64,000 nt of DNA from Fragum whitleyi (taxonomy: Eukaryota; Mollusca; Bivalvia; Cardiida; Cardiidae): positions 10,931,686 to 10,995,685 of the forward strand of contig OX411552.1 of the NCBI GenBank assembly GCA_948146395.1, given 5' to 3'. This document shows positions 44,190 to 55,509 of this stretch, piece by piece. The stretch's first letter is position 1, and each line of letters starts with the position of its first letter. The notes beneath the pieces are model-generated. The model was not told the origin of the DNA. It made no database searches and was given only the letters and a program-made list of their open reading frames with translations. A program made the position numbers and the translations under genes.

Positions 44190-45149
44190 CAGTTCATAGC
44201 ATCTTGAAATTGACACTCATTCCGATCAAAACCATTCTTAATCATTCACTCAGCGCTCAATTCATTCATTCCTAACCATGATTCAAATCGACCAAAAAGC
44301 TCTGAAATCATTACAGGGAATGGCCGAATTTAATTTGTAAGAAGTTGTAGCCAGGCATTTCTGCCAAAAGAACTGCTTCTACTTTATTCAATATGTTACA
44401 TGTTTATCGGAGTTCTGGCAAAACTAACTAAAATCATTCTAGATCATTCACTCAGCGCTCAATCGATCTAAAAAGCTCCGAAATTATTAAAAAACTTTTT
44501 GGAATCGTTCAAGACGATCAACATACTTATTCAAATCTTTTGTGTATCTGTATTTCCGTTTATTTATCGTCTCTACCGTAGCACAAGCCCATATGAGCGA
44601 CGCCCGAATAAGACAATTAGTTGTTACGGGGTATAGTGGAAGGATACACGACGAAACTACTGCTGAGATCCGCCACGGTTCTTTAACGTGCTCGGTGCAA
44701 AGCTCTCACGAGGCCTCGGATTAACGTCTCATCCGAAAGACAATTAGTTTTGTTAGTATACCAGCCCGGGAATCGAACCCACGCCGTCGAATTTCAATGG
44801 TTTTGAAGTCCGGTGCTCTACCAACTGAGCTAAAACACCGGACTTCAAAACCATTGAAATTCGACTGCGTGGGTTCGATTCCCGGGCTGGTACAAATTTT
44901 TTATTGGCTAGTATTGATTAAAACTTCTGATTGGTACGCGAAGGTACACAAACAGAAATAAAACGTCCATCTTATTAAAGGGGTGTAATAAATATCGCTA
45001 TTTTCGTCCAAGGTGGACAAAAATACCGATTATGTATTATATCCCTTGAATTTCACTTCAAAACTCGCTTCACACACTCAATCGATTTCATTCTAAAATC
45101 AATTCAAAATCATTCACTTTTTTTGCTAGTTTCACGATGTTGTTTAATG
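44190..45149 (-). mobile_element. MITE-A copy, internally duplicated and split by a SINE
   Basis: TIRs CAGTTCATAGCATCTTGAAA and AGTTTCACGATGTTGTTTAA, each followed by TA. The outer block AATCATTCACTCAGCGCTCA occurs twice (about 44240 and 44435), so part of the left half was duplicated. A SINE occupies about 44570-44893. The palindrome remnant is AAGGGGTGTAATAAATATCG. Confidence 0.75.
44570..44893 (-). mobile_element. tRNA-derived SINE with palindromic tRNA head
   Basis: 44590-44750 holds a body with CTTTAACGTGCTCGGTGCAA and AACGTCTCATCCGAAAGAC, words I recall from conserved central domains of invertebrate SINEs. The head is an inverted repeat: arms 44759-44815 and 44836-44892 (57 bp, one mismatch seen) around a 20-bp A-box spacer CTCTACCAACTGAGCTAAAA. 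Each arm has the B box GGTTCGATTCCC; the anticodon-loop position reads CTTCAAA. It cannot fold as a normal tRNA because its 5' acceptor strand is replaced. Confidence 0.75.
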
Positions 45150-45405
45150 TAAGACTTCACAGAATTCACTTTCACATAGTAATAACAGTTCGATACAATT
45201 TAGATATTACTCAATGATTTTGTTTAGAATATCGCAGAGCATTTTTAGATAGGCGTTTACTGTAGGAACAATCAATGTGGTGAGTATCATCCGCATGCAA
45301 TTGTTTAATAATTCATTTTTTGTAATATAGGTTAATATATATTTCTTATACACATCTGTATAACCTATATTAAACTAATTTATTACGAAACAGTGGTATG
45401 TGGTA

Positions 45406-45905
45406 CAGTGAACAACATCGTGAATTTAACAAGGTAAAGAGTTTTGGAATCATTTTGGAATGAAATTGAATGAGTAAGATGAGCGAGATTTTTAGGCAAA
45501 TTAGAGGGAAGAAATCCAATATCGCTAACATTGTTCAGGATGAACAAAATTAGCGATGTTTATTACCTCCATTTTATAACTCAACTCTCAACTCAACTTT
45601 ATTTGGCATTCGGTAAACATATATGCCTTTGGCCATTTACAAAATTTATACATGAAAATATGCATACAAGTTCCGTGAATAGCTTCCTTTTTCTTCAAGA
45701 ACCTATCAAGAACCTATCAAGACGCTTACAATTTCAATTACATGTATGTCAGTGAAATTGCGATTTTTTCTAGCTAAAATTATTTTAAATGAACTTGTTT
45801 TTCAGTGAGTTTGTATCATTTTTTAATTGTTTGGCTGAGTGGATTGAATGAATGAATGGAGCGCTGAGAGAGTGATTTGGAATGGTTTTGGAAATAATGA
45901 AATTG
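45406..45905 (+). mobile_element. MITE-A copy with small insertion
   Basis: TIR CAGTGAACAACATCGTGAAT, left half intact. The palindrome runs from AATATCGCTAACATTG to TTAGCGATGTTTATTACCTC. About 85 bp of unrelated sequence (45566-45650, with AACTCAACTCTCAACTCAAC) follows before ATATGCATACAAGTTC resumes. The right TIR is missing; the copy fades at GGAATGGTTTTGG. Confidence 0.82.
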
Positions 45906-46075
45906 CATCAACCAATTTTTAAAATGAAAAAAAAAAAAAATCGCATTGTATTGCCTACAGTGCCTACAGTGGTCTTTTACAAGTCACTGGTCACACTATT
46001 CTCATGCAAATAATAAGCTTTAACTTAAAGTAATGTATTTTTTTACTTTATAAAATGACGTAATTAAGTTAAGAA

Positions 46076-46485
46076 CATTGTGAAATTGACAAGGTGAATG
46101 ATTTTTGAATTATTTTAGAATGAAATTGAATGAATGCTAGGAGTAAATTTTGATGAAATTTAAGGTAGGTAATATAATGTCGCTAATTTTGTTCGGGATG
46201 AACAAAATTGGCTATATTTATTACCTCCCTTTATTAGAATATCCATTCAAGTTCTAAGAATACATTCCCATTTCTCAAAAACCAACCAGACGCTTACGTC
46301 TTTAATTATTTCAGAGAAATCGCGATAATTTCTAGCTAAATTCATTTTGGATTATTTTGTTGATCTTATTTTATAATCATTTTGAGCGGTTTTAAATGGT
46401 TTGAGTGAGTGTTTGGAATGAATGATTGGAGCGCAAAGCGATAAGTTTGAATGGTTTTGATCGTAATGATTGTCTATTTCAAACA
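46076..46485 (+). mobile_element. MITE-A copy
   Basis: TIR AAGTTAAGAACATTGTGAAA. The palindrome runs from AGGTAGGTAATATAATGTCG to TTATTACCTCCC. Right-half words GTTTGAGTGAGTGTTTGGAA and GATTGGAGCGC are present. The right TIR is cut after TTGTCTATTTC. Confidence 0.85.
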
Positions 46486-46819
46486 CGTGTTGACGGCATT
46501 TTATAAACAGCGTTATAAAGATTCGCAGCTCATTTTAATCGATAAATTTTACCAAAATTGAATAATTTTTAGGTAATATTACTTTTAGGTAGTATCGCAA
46601 ATAGATAACTAAATTCGTTGTAACCAAATACTGAATTAATTTGACGTGCAAGCTTAAATAGAGAAAATCCAACAAAACCTCTTTTTTGTTTGCTTTTAGA
46701 TTACTAGGGTACTGGTTTAATAAACTTGATAGTCGAAAGCCAATGTTTTAATACCATCTTTTATTTATAAATAATCCATTAATATATACATATAATTTCT
46801 GATCAGTTGATCAGTGTTA

Positions 46820-47255
46820 CAGTTAAGAACATCGTGAAATTGACAACGTGAATGGTTTTGAAATGATTTTGAATGGATTGAATGAGTGCGATGGGTGAAA
46901 TTTTTGTGGAATTAAAGGTAGGTTACCCAATAGCATCCAGGATGAGCAAAATTAGCGATATCTATTACCCCCCCCCCCCCCTTTTTAATCTAATATGGAT
47001 ATAAATTCTATAAATAGCTTTTCATGTCTTCGCGAACCAATCAGACGGTAACAAAGTTCAATGAAGTCAGGGAAATCGTGGATTTATCTAGTGATTTCTA
47101 TTTTGGATGTAGTTATTGGTCTTAACTTTTTTATTTATTTTGAGCCTTTTAGAATGGGTTGAGTGAGTCTTTTGAATGAACGCATTGAGCGCTGAGTGAG
47201 CGATTTAGAATGGTTTTGATTAAGATGAATGTCAATTTCACGATGTTATTAACTG
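46820..47255 (+). mobile_element. MITE-A copy with TA flanks
   Basis: A 436-bp copy. TIRs CAGTTAAGAACATCGTGAAA and TCAATTTCACGATGTTATTA. The left arm of the palindrome is truncated, and the right arm's CCTCCC has become a run of about 13 C (46969-46981). Confidence 0.9.
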
Positions 47256-47700
47256 TATGATATAAGATAAAGGATCCAATTATACAATCCATCAGGATTG
47301 GCTTCGTTTAGAATCTCAAACTATTCCATTTTGTTGCTTCTTATTCGACTCAAATTACGCCAAACACATAAAATGTAGCTTAAATGATTCTCAGCTTCAC
47401 ATATTTTGCAATGAGATATGGCCATATATCAAGCCAATCGTAGCTTTTACGTCCTGACTTCGACAGGCGGGATGGTGCGGTGAATATGGTACGAATTATT
47501 CTGCTAGTTTAACATGGTGTCGCTTACAGCGATTTCTCAGATCATTTTGGTCATAAATATTAATCGCACTTTCCTCTTAGTATAAATATGACCAATACTT
47601 CGATAAAAGTCAGATAATTAAAATGATTGACAATTAATGACCCCTTGAGTAGGTTTTCTTGACTATGAGTTATTTTCCTTGATTTCTCTTGATAAGGGCC
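47256..47700. other. Gene-less stretch
   Basis: No gene, strong repeat or signal seen before the AAT microsatellite. Confidence 0.45.
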
Positions 47701-47703
47701 CAC

Positions 47704-48144
<441 letters not shown>

Positions 48145-48477
48145 AGAATTTACTCAAACTACGAATATGAATAATCTCTAACTCAAATTAACTGTACAAT
48201 AAATATGACAAATTAAGATTTTCTGATACATCAATTTCTTTTCATGTATTCTTTGTGATATTAAAGCTCTAATCTTATAATTTCATTAGAGAAAATCCTA
48301 AACTGATCATGACATATGTCGCATAATCTCGGCACCAGAAACCAGGGATTGGTACATATACATGTACATTTTGGAAAATTGTTACAGTCTCCGTGCCATT
48401 CAAGTTTCCTTGCATACTTGGTAATGGATTCTACCTAGAAGAGCATTTGGTTTAAACCTATCTATTTTATATCGATT

Positions 48478-48662
48478 GGGAAACAAGTTCTTACAACTTA
48501 GACTAATCCCTCTCGATTCTGCTTCCTGGAAAAATCACCAGTACTCGCGCCGAATGTGTGGGCCAATGAAAGAACCAAGGTTGATAGCCGCTCCCGGGAA
48601 TCGAACTCAGGATCTTTGGGTCAAGAGGCCGACGCTCTACCTATAGACCATGGACACCACAC
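48478..48662 (-). mobile_element. tRNA-derived SINE or tRNA pseudogene with body
   Basis: Minus strand 48590-48662 is tRNA-like: A box TGGTCTATAGGTAGAGCG, an anticodon-loop position CTCTTGA and B box GAGTTCGATTCCCGGGAG. The anticodon stem does not pair well, so it is not a working tRNA gene. A body with GAACCAAGGTTGATAGCC-complement and TTTTCCAGGAAGCAGAATCG follows. Confidence 0.6.
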
Positions 48663-48707
48663 CCAGAAGAGCATGATATTTAGGTTATGGGCATATTTCT
48701 GAAATTC

Positions 48708-48845
48708 GGCCCTGCGTTTAGGATGTCGAAACGTTGCAAACTGTTTGCAAATTATATTCCACTTTGCACGCACACTAGCGTGCAAAACGGAACATAACTT
48801 GCAAATAATTTGCTCCGTTTTGTCATCCTGAACGTAAGACAGAAC
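48708..48845. repeat. Palindromic repeat B, copy 5
   Basis: GGCCCTGCGTTTAGGATGTC, AAACTGTTTGCAAATTATAT and TTTGCACGCACAC pair with GCGTGCAAAACGGAACATAA, GCAAATAATTTGCTCCGTTT and TCATCCTGAACGTAAGACAG. Full 138-bp foldback. Confidence 0.75.
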
Positions 48846-49519
48846 AGAGGAAAACAGCTTTACGTGTATTTTGATCGATACTTGCCTATATAGAGAATCG
48901 AAAGTAATACTGTAGAGAAATAAGAAAACTTTCAACTTTGTGATAAGAAAGGGTAACTTTTGATTTCAAAATTCTAAATGGAACATTTGTAAATAATTTA
49001 TGGGTTCCAGATAAATGCTTGCTAACAGGTTTCCATGGCGCTTTTGGCAAGATTACACTAGTAAGATATATATACCACAACGGCAGGTGTTTAGGACAAT
49101 GCACGTGTAAAACAGCACGCAAATTGACCTTGCCGTAAATTTAATGGCAAAAAGGTCCACGAGTAATATATTTCTAAAATAATTCTGCCAAAGTAGTGAA
49201 AGGAAATACTGGTATTAAACCACAGGGAAGATTTAACCATTTTTACAAAAAATAGTATGCTATGTAAAACAAATGTTTCAAATTAACAAAGTCAATAATC
49301 TAAATATAAGCCGAAAAAACAGGAATAATAGAATAATTTGTTTTAGAATGTATTTGAGAAAAAAACGTATTTTTGTAAATTCTACCGTGTTTATGATTTC
49401 CCTCCGCCCTCCATTTTCCTTGGTATTTCATTACGTACTGTTCAATAAACAATATGTACACGTTATTCTTCATGGGCCAAAAGAAAGCTTCCAATTTTAG
49501 GCCTACCAGTGCAGCTTTG
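48846..49519. other. Gene-less stretch
   Basis: Short frames only (48886-49122, 49273-49500, 49300-49494), overlapping on both strands and without domains. Confidence 0.45.
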
Positions 49520-49683
49520 GAATAATTGGAGTGATTTAAATGAAGGTTTGGATCGTTTAAAGCGAGTTTGGGGCTTTCTGAAAGATTTGAGTTCGTAGAG
49601 GAAATTCAGTAAATTGCACTCTTCGTAAGCGACTTATTATGTCTTTTAGTAAGAGAGTGTCTATTTCACGATGTTATTAACTG
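49520..49683 (+). mobile_element. MITE-A, right-end fragment
   Basis: GGAATAATTGGAGTGATTTA, GCGAGTTTGGGGCTTTCTGA and the TIR GTCTATTTCACGATGTTATT then AACTG and TA. The central palindrome is absent and the internal words are diverged. Confidence 0.6.
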
Positions 49684-50278
49684 TATCAACTCAAATAAAA
49701 GTCAGTTCGTCGTCAGAATTTGGACGGCATAATTCTCTGATGGTATCTAGGATCAAAATCGTATGATTAGGACATTTATCAAATTGCACAATAAGATCCA
49801 ACACGTTGATAGTCCGTGAACTGAACTGGATAAAGGAATATCTGCCATTGAAAGCTTGAATAACATGCTCCAATCCGAAAATTTCGGAATTGAAATGAGA
49901 TTTTTCGTGAAGATTTTGCTAGATATGACTTCTAGGACACATTTCTTTCATTAACATTGTTTGACCTTACGTCATAAAGGTCAGGCAAGGATTATGTAAA
50001 TCAAGTGAATTTCCGGGAAATAAAGTTTATAGACATCGGAATTGGGGCATCACCATTTAGTGAGAGAAATTTAGATAACATTCTTTGGTGTATTCACTAA
50101 GATATTTCCTAGAACATCCCTAACGATTGAATTTGGTCTTTTTAATGTAGTAAGATTACATGCATTGTCATTAAAACCGGACACAGGATATATGTATACT
50201 CAAAAGGCAGCCAAGAAATCATCACGGTTCCAACATTTCTTTATGTATATTTATACTTCTTTCTTATACAGTTAACAA
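49684..50278. other. Gene-less stretch
   Basis: A 60-codon minus-strand frame without domain; nothing else seen. Confidence 0.4.
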
Positions 50279-50576
50279 CATCGTGAAATTGACACTTATT
50301 CCGATCAAAATCATTCACCCAGCGCTCCATTCATTCATTCCAAACACTCACTCAAATCAATCAAAAACGTTTCAAAATTACTAGAAAACATTTCGAAATC
50401 GTTCAAGACGACCCACAATTAATTCAAATCGATCAAATTATTCTACGATTTTATTAGCTGGTGTCGATTTTAAAGTGTTTGAATTTCACTCAAAATACTC
50501 TCCTCTCGCCCATTCAAATTCATTCCAATATCATTCCAATGTCATTCATCTTGTCAATTTCTCGATGTTTTAACTG
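50279..50576 (-). mobile_element. MITE-A, internally deleted copy
   Basis: 298 bp. Intact TIRs (CAGTTAACAACATCGTGAAA and GTCAATTTCTCGATGTTTTA) but no central palindrome: the left half passes from TTAGCTGGTGTCGATTTTAA to GAATTTCACTCAAAATACTC. It shows that the palindrome is dispensable for the ends to be recognised as a unit. Confidence 0.85.
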
Positions 50577-50610
50577 AACTCATTTAGAGACAACCTGCTA
50601 CATATGCATA

Positions 50611-51028
50611 CAGTTAACAACATCATGAAACTGACATGATGAAAGGTTTTGGAATGATTTTGGAATGATATTGAATGAATGTGTGGAGCGAGTTTTGAGT
50701 GAAATTAACGAGAGGTAATTCAATATCGGCAATTTTGATCAAGATGAACCAAATTAGCGATTTGAATACCCCCCTTTAAGTTATACGTACTTCACTGTTT
50801 TTGCGTCTTCATGAAACAATCAGCCACTTTAAAATCCACACCAGCCAATAAAACTGTAGAATAAATTCAACGATTTGAATTAAATGTTGATCTTCTTGAA
50901 CGATTTCTAAACGTTTTCTAATGATTTCGGATCGTTTTGAGGGAGTGTTTGGAATGAATGGAGTGCTAAATGATTGATTTAGAATGATTATGATCGGAAC
51001 GAGTGTCATTTTCACGATGTTTCTAAAG
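50611..51028 (+). mobile_element. MITE-A copy
   Basis: TIR CAGTTAACAACATCATGAAA after TA; right end TGTCATTTTCACGATGTTTC. The palindrome is decayed (GAGGTAATTCAATATCGGCA, TTAGCGATTTGAATACC). It lies only 34 bp from the preceding copy, in opposite orientation. Confidence 0.85.
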
Positions 51029-51544
51029 TTCACACACTATATCCCAATTTTGAACGCCCCTGAAATTTAACACACATAGAAAAGCCCTGTGAAAAACGAA
51101 GAGGTTACATTTAAGAAGCAAATCTTTTCATTTTTTTTCCTAACGACAAAGTTATTTACAATTTCATCAGCCAGAGGTAACCGTCTTCAACTTTGGCATT
51201 TGACCAGTCTAATATTCTGGCCGAAATGGAATACATAGACCTAGAGGATATTGAAAAAGTGGTCTTTGAATACCGAATTTGTTAAACGAGTCATCTATAA
51301 ACAGATAAAAACGAGGCTGTATCGAGTTCTTACCTGTTATACATGACGAGTTTAATAAATTCGGTATCTTATAAGCACAAATTTAATATTCTACATATAA
51401 TATGACCTGACTGTTGCGACAAATCGAGAAGGTTCAAGACGTTTTCCAAATCAAGTTATTACGCGAAACATATAACGCCGTTTGAAAAATGGATTCAGCA
51501 AATTGAAGATGAAGTCATTTTCACAACGAAAATATAGTGTTATA
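51029..51544. other. Gene-less stretch
   Basis: Nothing supportable between the MITE-A pair and the ACACGYT element. Confidence 0.4.
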
Positions 51545-51570
51545 GGGCTGTCACACCTTAACGTTTTAGC

Positions 51571-51982
51571 CAGCGTGTGCGGAACGTGTTGGATTTTTTA
51601 TAACACGCTGCGAACACGTCGGGTACGCTATGGACACGTTCCGCACACGCTATCGGCACGCTGTAACACGTTGGCACACGTTGCGATACGCTGAGTATCT
51701 CATAAAATTTTGTGCATGCTTAAAATTTCTCAGCGTGTGCCGAACGTGTTAGAACACGCTCCGCACACGTTCCGAACACGCTCAGCACGCTAGAGCACGC
51801 TAGGAGCTCGTTCACTTACGCTATGGACACGCTAGAAACACGTTCGCCAAAAGTTTAACGTTCTTCGAGCGTGTCTCCAGCGTACTGGGAACGTGTGCAT
51901 AGCGTGTCTTCAGCGTACTGAACGTATGTCTAGCGCGTTGCCAGCGAGTTCACAGCGTGTTTCTGGCGTATGACAGCGTTTC
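51571..51982. repeat. Left subterminal array of ACACGYT words
   Basis: About 33 words by hand count, at roughly 10-12 bp steps. Orientation runs in blocks: two AGCGTG/AACGTG, about nine ACACGYT, again two AGCGTG/AACGTG (51731-51750), about nine ACACGYT, then about eleven AGCGTR. The first two block pairs look like a duplicated unit. The array is CpG-rich against an AT-rich background. Confidence 0.85.
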
Positions 51983-51999
51983 AGTTTTCATTGAAAATA

Positions 52000-52240
52000 T
52001 AAAAGTTCCGCTGCATGTTTGTCTTGAATTTCTACCATCAGCTTCTCGTAAATAAATAAATTTGTGCATGTACGTATGTATGACCCTTTTGACATGTTCA
52101 TATCTGCATGTTTCCTCATGACCAGTCTAAGAATGACTTGAAAACTCGATTATAAGAAGCATTCTCTATATTTGACGATGAACGAGTTCGTTCAAGTCAT
52201 ATAAATAAAGCTTATGTTATGTTATGTTATGTTATGTTAT
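52000..52240 (+). mobile_element. Candidate retroposon 3' end in the core
   Basis: Ends ATATAAATAAAGC(TTATG)n at 52200-52240, typical of a non-LTR retroposon tail. The upstream sequence has no recognised domain. It could be part of the element's core or a later insertion. Confidence 0.35.
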
Positions 52241-52938
52241 AAGCTGCTTGTCTTTTCTTCCATATACATCCTTCACGGATTTTCTTAATTCCTTAGATTG
52301 CCGAGGTGGAGAATGTAGCCTAAATGTGTATTAAACATTGCGTTTATAGCTTCACAAGTGCGCCTGCTCTTAGGTTAGATTAACAATACGTTCGCGAAAA
52401 TACAAACATTCATTCGTCTCATTTGGTCATTATCAATATACCAAATAGACAAGTACATCGTTGTACCTAGTGGACATAATACAAGACGTGTTTTACTCTA
52501 TTCTGCTCTGTTCAGAATATTTGATTCAAGTATATGTACTACAAGTTTGATATTTGATACACCTTTTCCCCCTTAATATAGGACTAGCTATTCAAGATTA
52601 AGAGAGGTTGTAGAAAGTCATCCTACATGGTAGAGCATATGGAGGAAGAAAGGAGTGCATTATGACAAGTAGTTCCTTACCCTTTCGCAATATTTTTCGA
52701 GTGAAAAGTACTAGAAGCTTTAATCAGCCTGTAATCTTATAAGTTTGTTATATGCATGTTTTCATATGTAACAGGTGCCAGTGTATTTTTCTTTTCGTTT
52801 TTTCCTATTTTTCTTTTACATGAACCAACATACTTTGAATTTGAATATGTGTAGTGGCCGGTGGCCTGTTTATATATTAAAAGAATGAATTTAAAGTGGT
52901 AATTTCTTGCAGAATTTATATTTAGATCTACATCCAAA

Positions 52939-53222
52939 ACACGCTGCGAAAACGTTATAACACGCTAGAAGCGCGCTACAAACACGCTAAGCACGTTCTG
53001 AGGACGTTACGAGAACGTTGGACACACGCTCAAGAACGTTGGTATACGCTGACATACGCTATCAACACGTTCTGAACACGTTTCTCATGCGTTATTCACA
53101 CGTTCAATCTCGCTATGAACACGCTACAAGCGCGTCGTGAATTGACAAAAAGAAAATGTAGGTCAGCGTATGCCGACGTTTTGCGGACTTAGTCGTTTTA
53201 TCAAACGCGTTAGGCACACGCT
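52939..53222. repeat. Right subterminal array of ACACGYT words
   Basis: About 23 words by hand count: mainly ACACGCT, ACACGTT, AACGTT and TACGCT in one orientation up to about 53130, then a sparse part next to the TIR. It is less regular than the left array. Confidence 0.82.
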
Positions 53223-53250
53223 GGCTAAAACGTTGATGTGTGACAGGGCC

Positions 53251-54233
53251 ATTAGTTTACGTTCTCAGCTCATTTGCATAGTCATTTCACTATTGTAATA
53301 ACACCCGTATAGCTTGACGCAAATTATTGTAGACGTTGTTGTTAATGTTGATAACGGCGAGTTTCCTCAACATGGCCAAATACGAACACGGAACTATTTT
53401 GCAGATATCGTTTTGATGCGACAATCAATCGAGTCTTGGAAGAGATAAAAATATAACAGATAATTTTTTCGGTTTAATTACGGGAGACATACACAGACAT
53501 CGGATGCTCTTTGTGTCAAGGTAGTTCACAAAATAGTTTCTACATATTATGATGAAAAACTGTAAACTCTATGTGGTTTGTAAACGAAATAAAACCACTA
53601 TTGTACAGTTTATTGCATAACATAAAGACAAATAATTGCTTCATCGTTGCCCTTTTATTTAAAGACTAACTTGTCTCGAAAGATTCATTTCCTAAATATT
53701 TTGGAGCCAAATATCATTATTAAGGCATAAAACACGGACATTTCTAGTTGGGAAAGTCTCTAGAAAGCTGAGTTACAGACAGCACTCCATTCTAACACGC
53801 AACCACGACAGGCAAATCGTCCTGTAAGACCATTCAACATTGTGCATTGCTTAAATTACTGTTTTTCACTAACTGGTAATTTGGGGTCTATTAGTTTTGA
53901 TCGAGTTGTAAAATGGCACCGCATCGTCTAGTGAAATATAATAATCATTACGTCAATTGCCAAGGAAAGCTATCATGTCTATAGCTTCAGACAAAAAAGG
54001 TCGGTGTATTTCTTTGAAAATTACGAAAACGCTCAAGACAATAGCATATAAAAATCTTATAATTGTTATATGCATGCTATCCCTTGCTGTAATTTAAGCA
54101 AGTTATTGACATAGGAAATGAAATTAATGCGGAAAATGATAAGACAGAGCAGGGATGGTGAGGGTTCTGTCTTTAAAAAAACATCAGATGCAAAGCTCAA
54201 AGCTTCTATAGCTTAATTTGAATTTGATTTGAA
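53251..54233. other. Gene-less stretch
   Basis: AT-rich, no supported gene. TTTGATTTGAATTGGGG leads into the SINE. Confidence 0.45.
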
Positions 54234-54507
54234 TTGGGGTTTTACGTCGCTTTCAACAATCTCTCAGTTATATCGCGACGACTGGAGCACCTAACGATGG
54301 ATTCCTGGTATTTCTCACACCAGTACCACCACCACATCCCTTTCCTAGCCTCCAGTTGCTATTCCACATAGGTTTACGATTATCTACCCATTGGTGGAAA
54401 ACAAATGTCGGAAAGGATAAGTGCCGCGGCCGGGGATCGAACCCGTGCGAATATGGACCTCTGGATTAGAAGTCCGACGCTCTACCAACTGCGCTATTGC
54501 CGCGGCA
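54234..54507 (-). mobile_element. tRNA-derived SINE, copy 3 (best preserved)
   Basis: The minus-strand head (54420-54506) begins GCCGCGGCAATAGCGCAGTT and carries an A box, an anticodon-loop position CTTCTAA (Arg-type TCT if read as a tRNA) and B box GGGTTCGATCCCCGGCC. The body matches the copies at 33450 and 35131 and ends GCGACGTAAAACCCC. An insert between the anticodon and T arms and weak stem pairing argue against a working tRNA gene. Confidence 0.85.
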
Positions 54508-54713
54508 GCTTAATCTGAAATGAAATACAAAAGAAAAAAAACGGTTCAAAGGTCGAACCAATAGTAGTCACGTGCTTTCCTACATACATGTAATCACTGG
54601 TTACCAAAGGTCATCAAGCGAAGCTAGTTTATCTAATGCTGATTTTCGGCTATGTCTTTTCGTTACTGTGACGTAACGGACATCGCGGTGCATATCTCAA
54701 GGGCCCTTATTAA

Positions 54714-55137
54714 CAGTTACTAACTTAGTAAAATCGTGAAATTGACATTCATCTCAATCAAAACCATTCTAAAACGCTCACCCAGCACTTCATTCCTTCC
54801 TTCCAAACATTCATTCAAAAACGCTCCAAAATCGCTAAAAAAGATAAGATTAACGACTACCTTCAAAATAAAATAAACAATAAAAAGCGCTATGTCACCG
54901 ACATAATTGAAATAACAAGCATCCGATTGGATCTTGAAGAAAACGGAATGTATTTGTTAAACTTGTTTGAATATTTTATTTAAAGAATGTGATGATTATC
55001 GCTAATTTTGTTGGTCCTGAACAAAATTAGCGATATTCGATTACCTCCCTTTACTTGCACTTAAAACTTACTCATCACACTCGTACAAATCCATTCCAAA
55101 AACATTCACCTTGTCAATTTTATAATGCTGTTAACTG
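54714..55137 (-). mobile_element. MITE-A copy
   Basis: The left TIR has extra bases (CAGTTACTAACTTAGTAAAA then TCGTGAAATTGAC). The right is TGTCAATTTTATAATGCTGT then TAACTG and TA. The palindrome runs from AAAGAATGTGATGATTATCG to TTAGCGATATTCGATTACCT. Confidence 0.85.
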
Positions 55138-55387
55138 TATTTATTTGATTATCATAGAATAGATTAACACGAAGTAGTTCGGTACATAAATGGTAGAAAT
55201 ACATTTTATGTCAAATCATAAAAGAATATCGCGATCTTTAACCGAAGTTAGTCGGTAAAGCATTGTTTAGCTATTTATGTCGACGATTCACTTGATTGTT
55301 TTAAACATGTAATTGTCAATCGTTCAATATCGCTGGAAACATGACAAAAATTTGACCTTCCTTATGTTCATAAATCTAGTTTTATTT

Positions 55388-55509
55388 TCCGTGAGTTTGG
55401 AGCGTTTTTGAATGGTTTGAGTGAGCGTTTGGAATGAAAGGAACGCTGAGCGAGTGATTTGTAATGATTTTGATCGAGATGTATGTCAATTTCACAATGT
55501 TGTTAACTG
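55388..55509 (+). mobile_element. MITE-A, right-end fragment
   Basis: AGTTTGGAGCGTTTTTGAAT, GGTTTGAGTGAGCGTTTGGA and TIR GTCAATTTCACAATGTTGTT then AACTG and TA. Well preserved despite the loss of the left three quarters. Confidence 0.85.

Larger units (their letters stand above)
51545..53250. mobile_element. 1.7-kb TIR element with ACACGYT subterminal arrays
   Basis: The ends are inverted repeats of about 36 bp: the left has TGTCACACCTTAACGTTTTA and the right is the complement of TGTCACACATCAACGTTTTA, both followed by GCCAGCGTGTGC. Next to each TIR is a dense array of short ACACGCT/ACACGTT words. The core (51983-52938) has no transposase frame, so it is non-autonomous. Terminal GGGC/GGCCC resembles PIF/Harbinger ends, but no clean target duplication is visible and the superfamily stays open. 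Confidence 0.8.

Noticed and set aside
44759..44892. Selenocysteine-type tRNA suggested by a TCA anticodon position
   Set aside because: It lacks the long variable arm and the proper acceptor stem; the sequence is a palindromic SINE head.
48590..48662. Functional tRNA-Lys (CTT) gene
   Set aside because: The anticodon stem does not pair and an acceptor stem is not evident; most likely a SINE head or pseudogene.
51571..53222. CRISPR-like or satellite array
   Set aside because: Words are only about 7 bp, spacing is 10-12 bp, orientation switches, and the arrays sit symmetrically inside terminal inverted repeats; a eukaryotic transposon explains this better.
54420..54506. Functional tRNA-Arg (TCT) gene
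   Set aside because: A and B boxes are present, but the stem pairing is poor, there is extra sequence before the T arm, and the same body follows in two other loci, so it is a SINE head.
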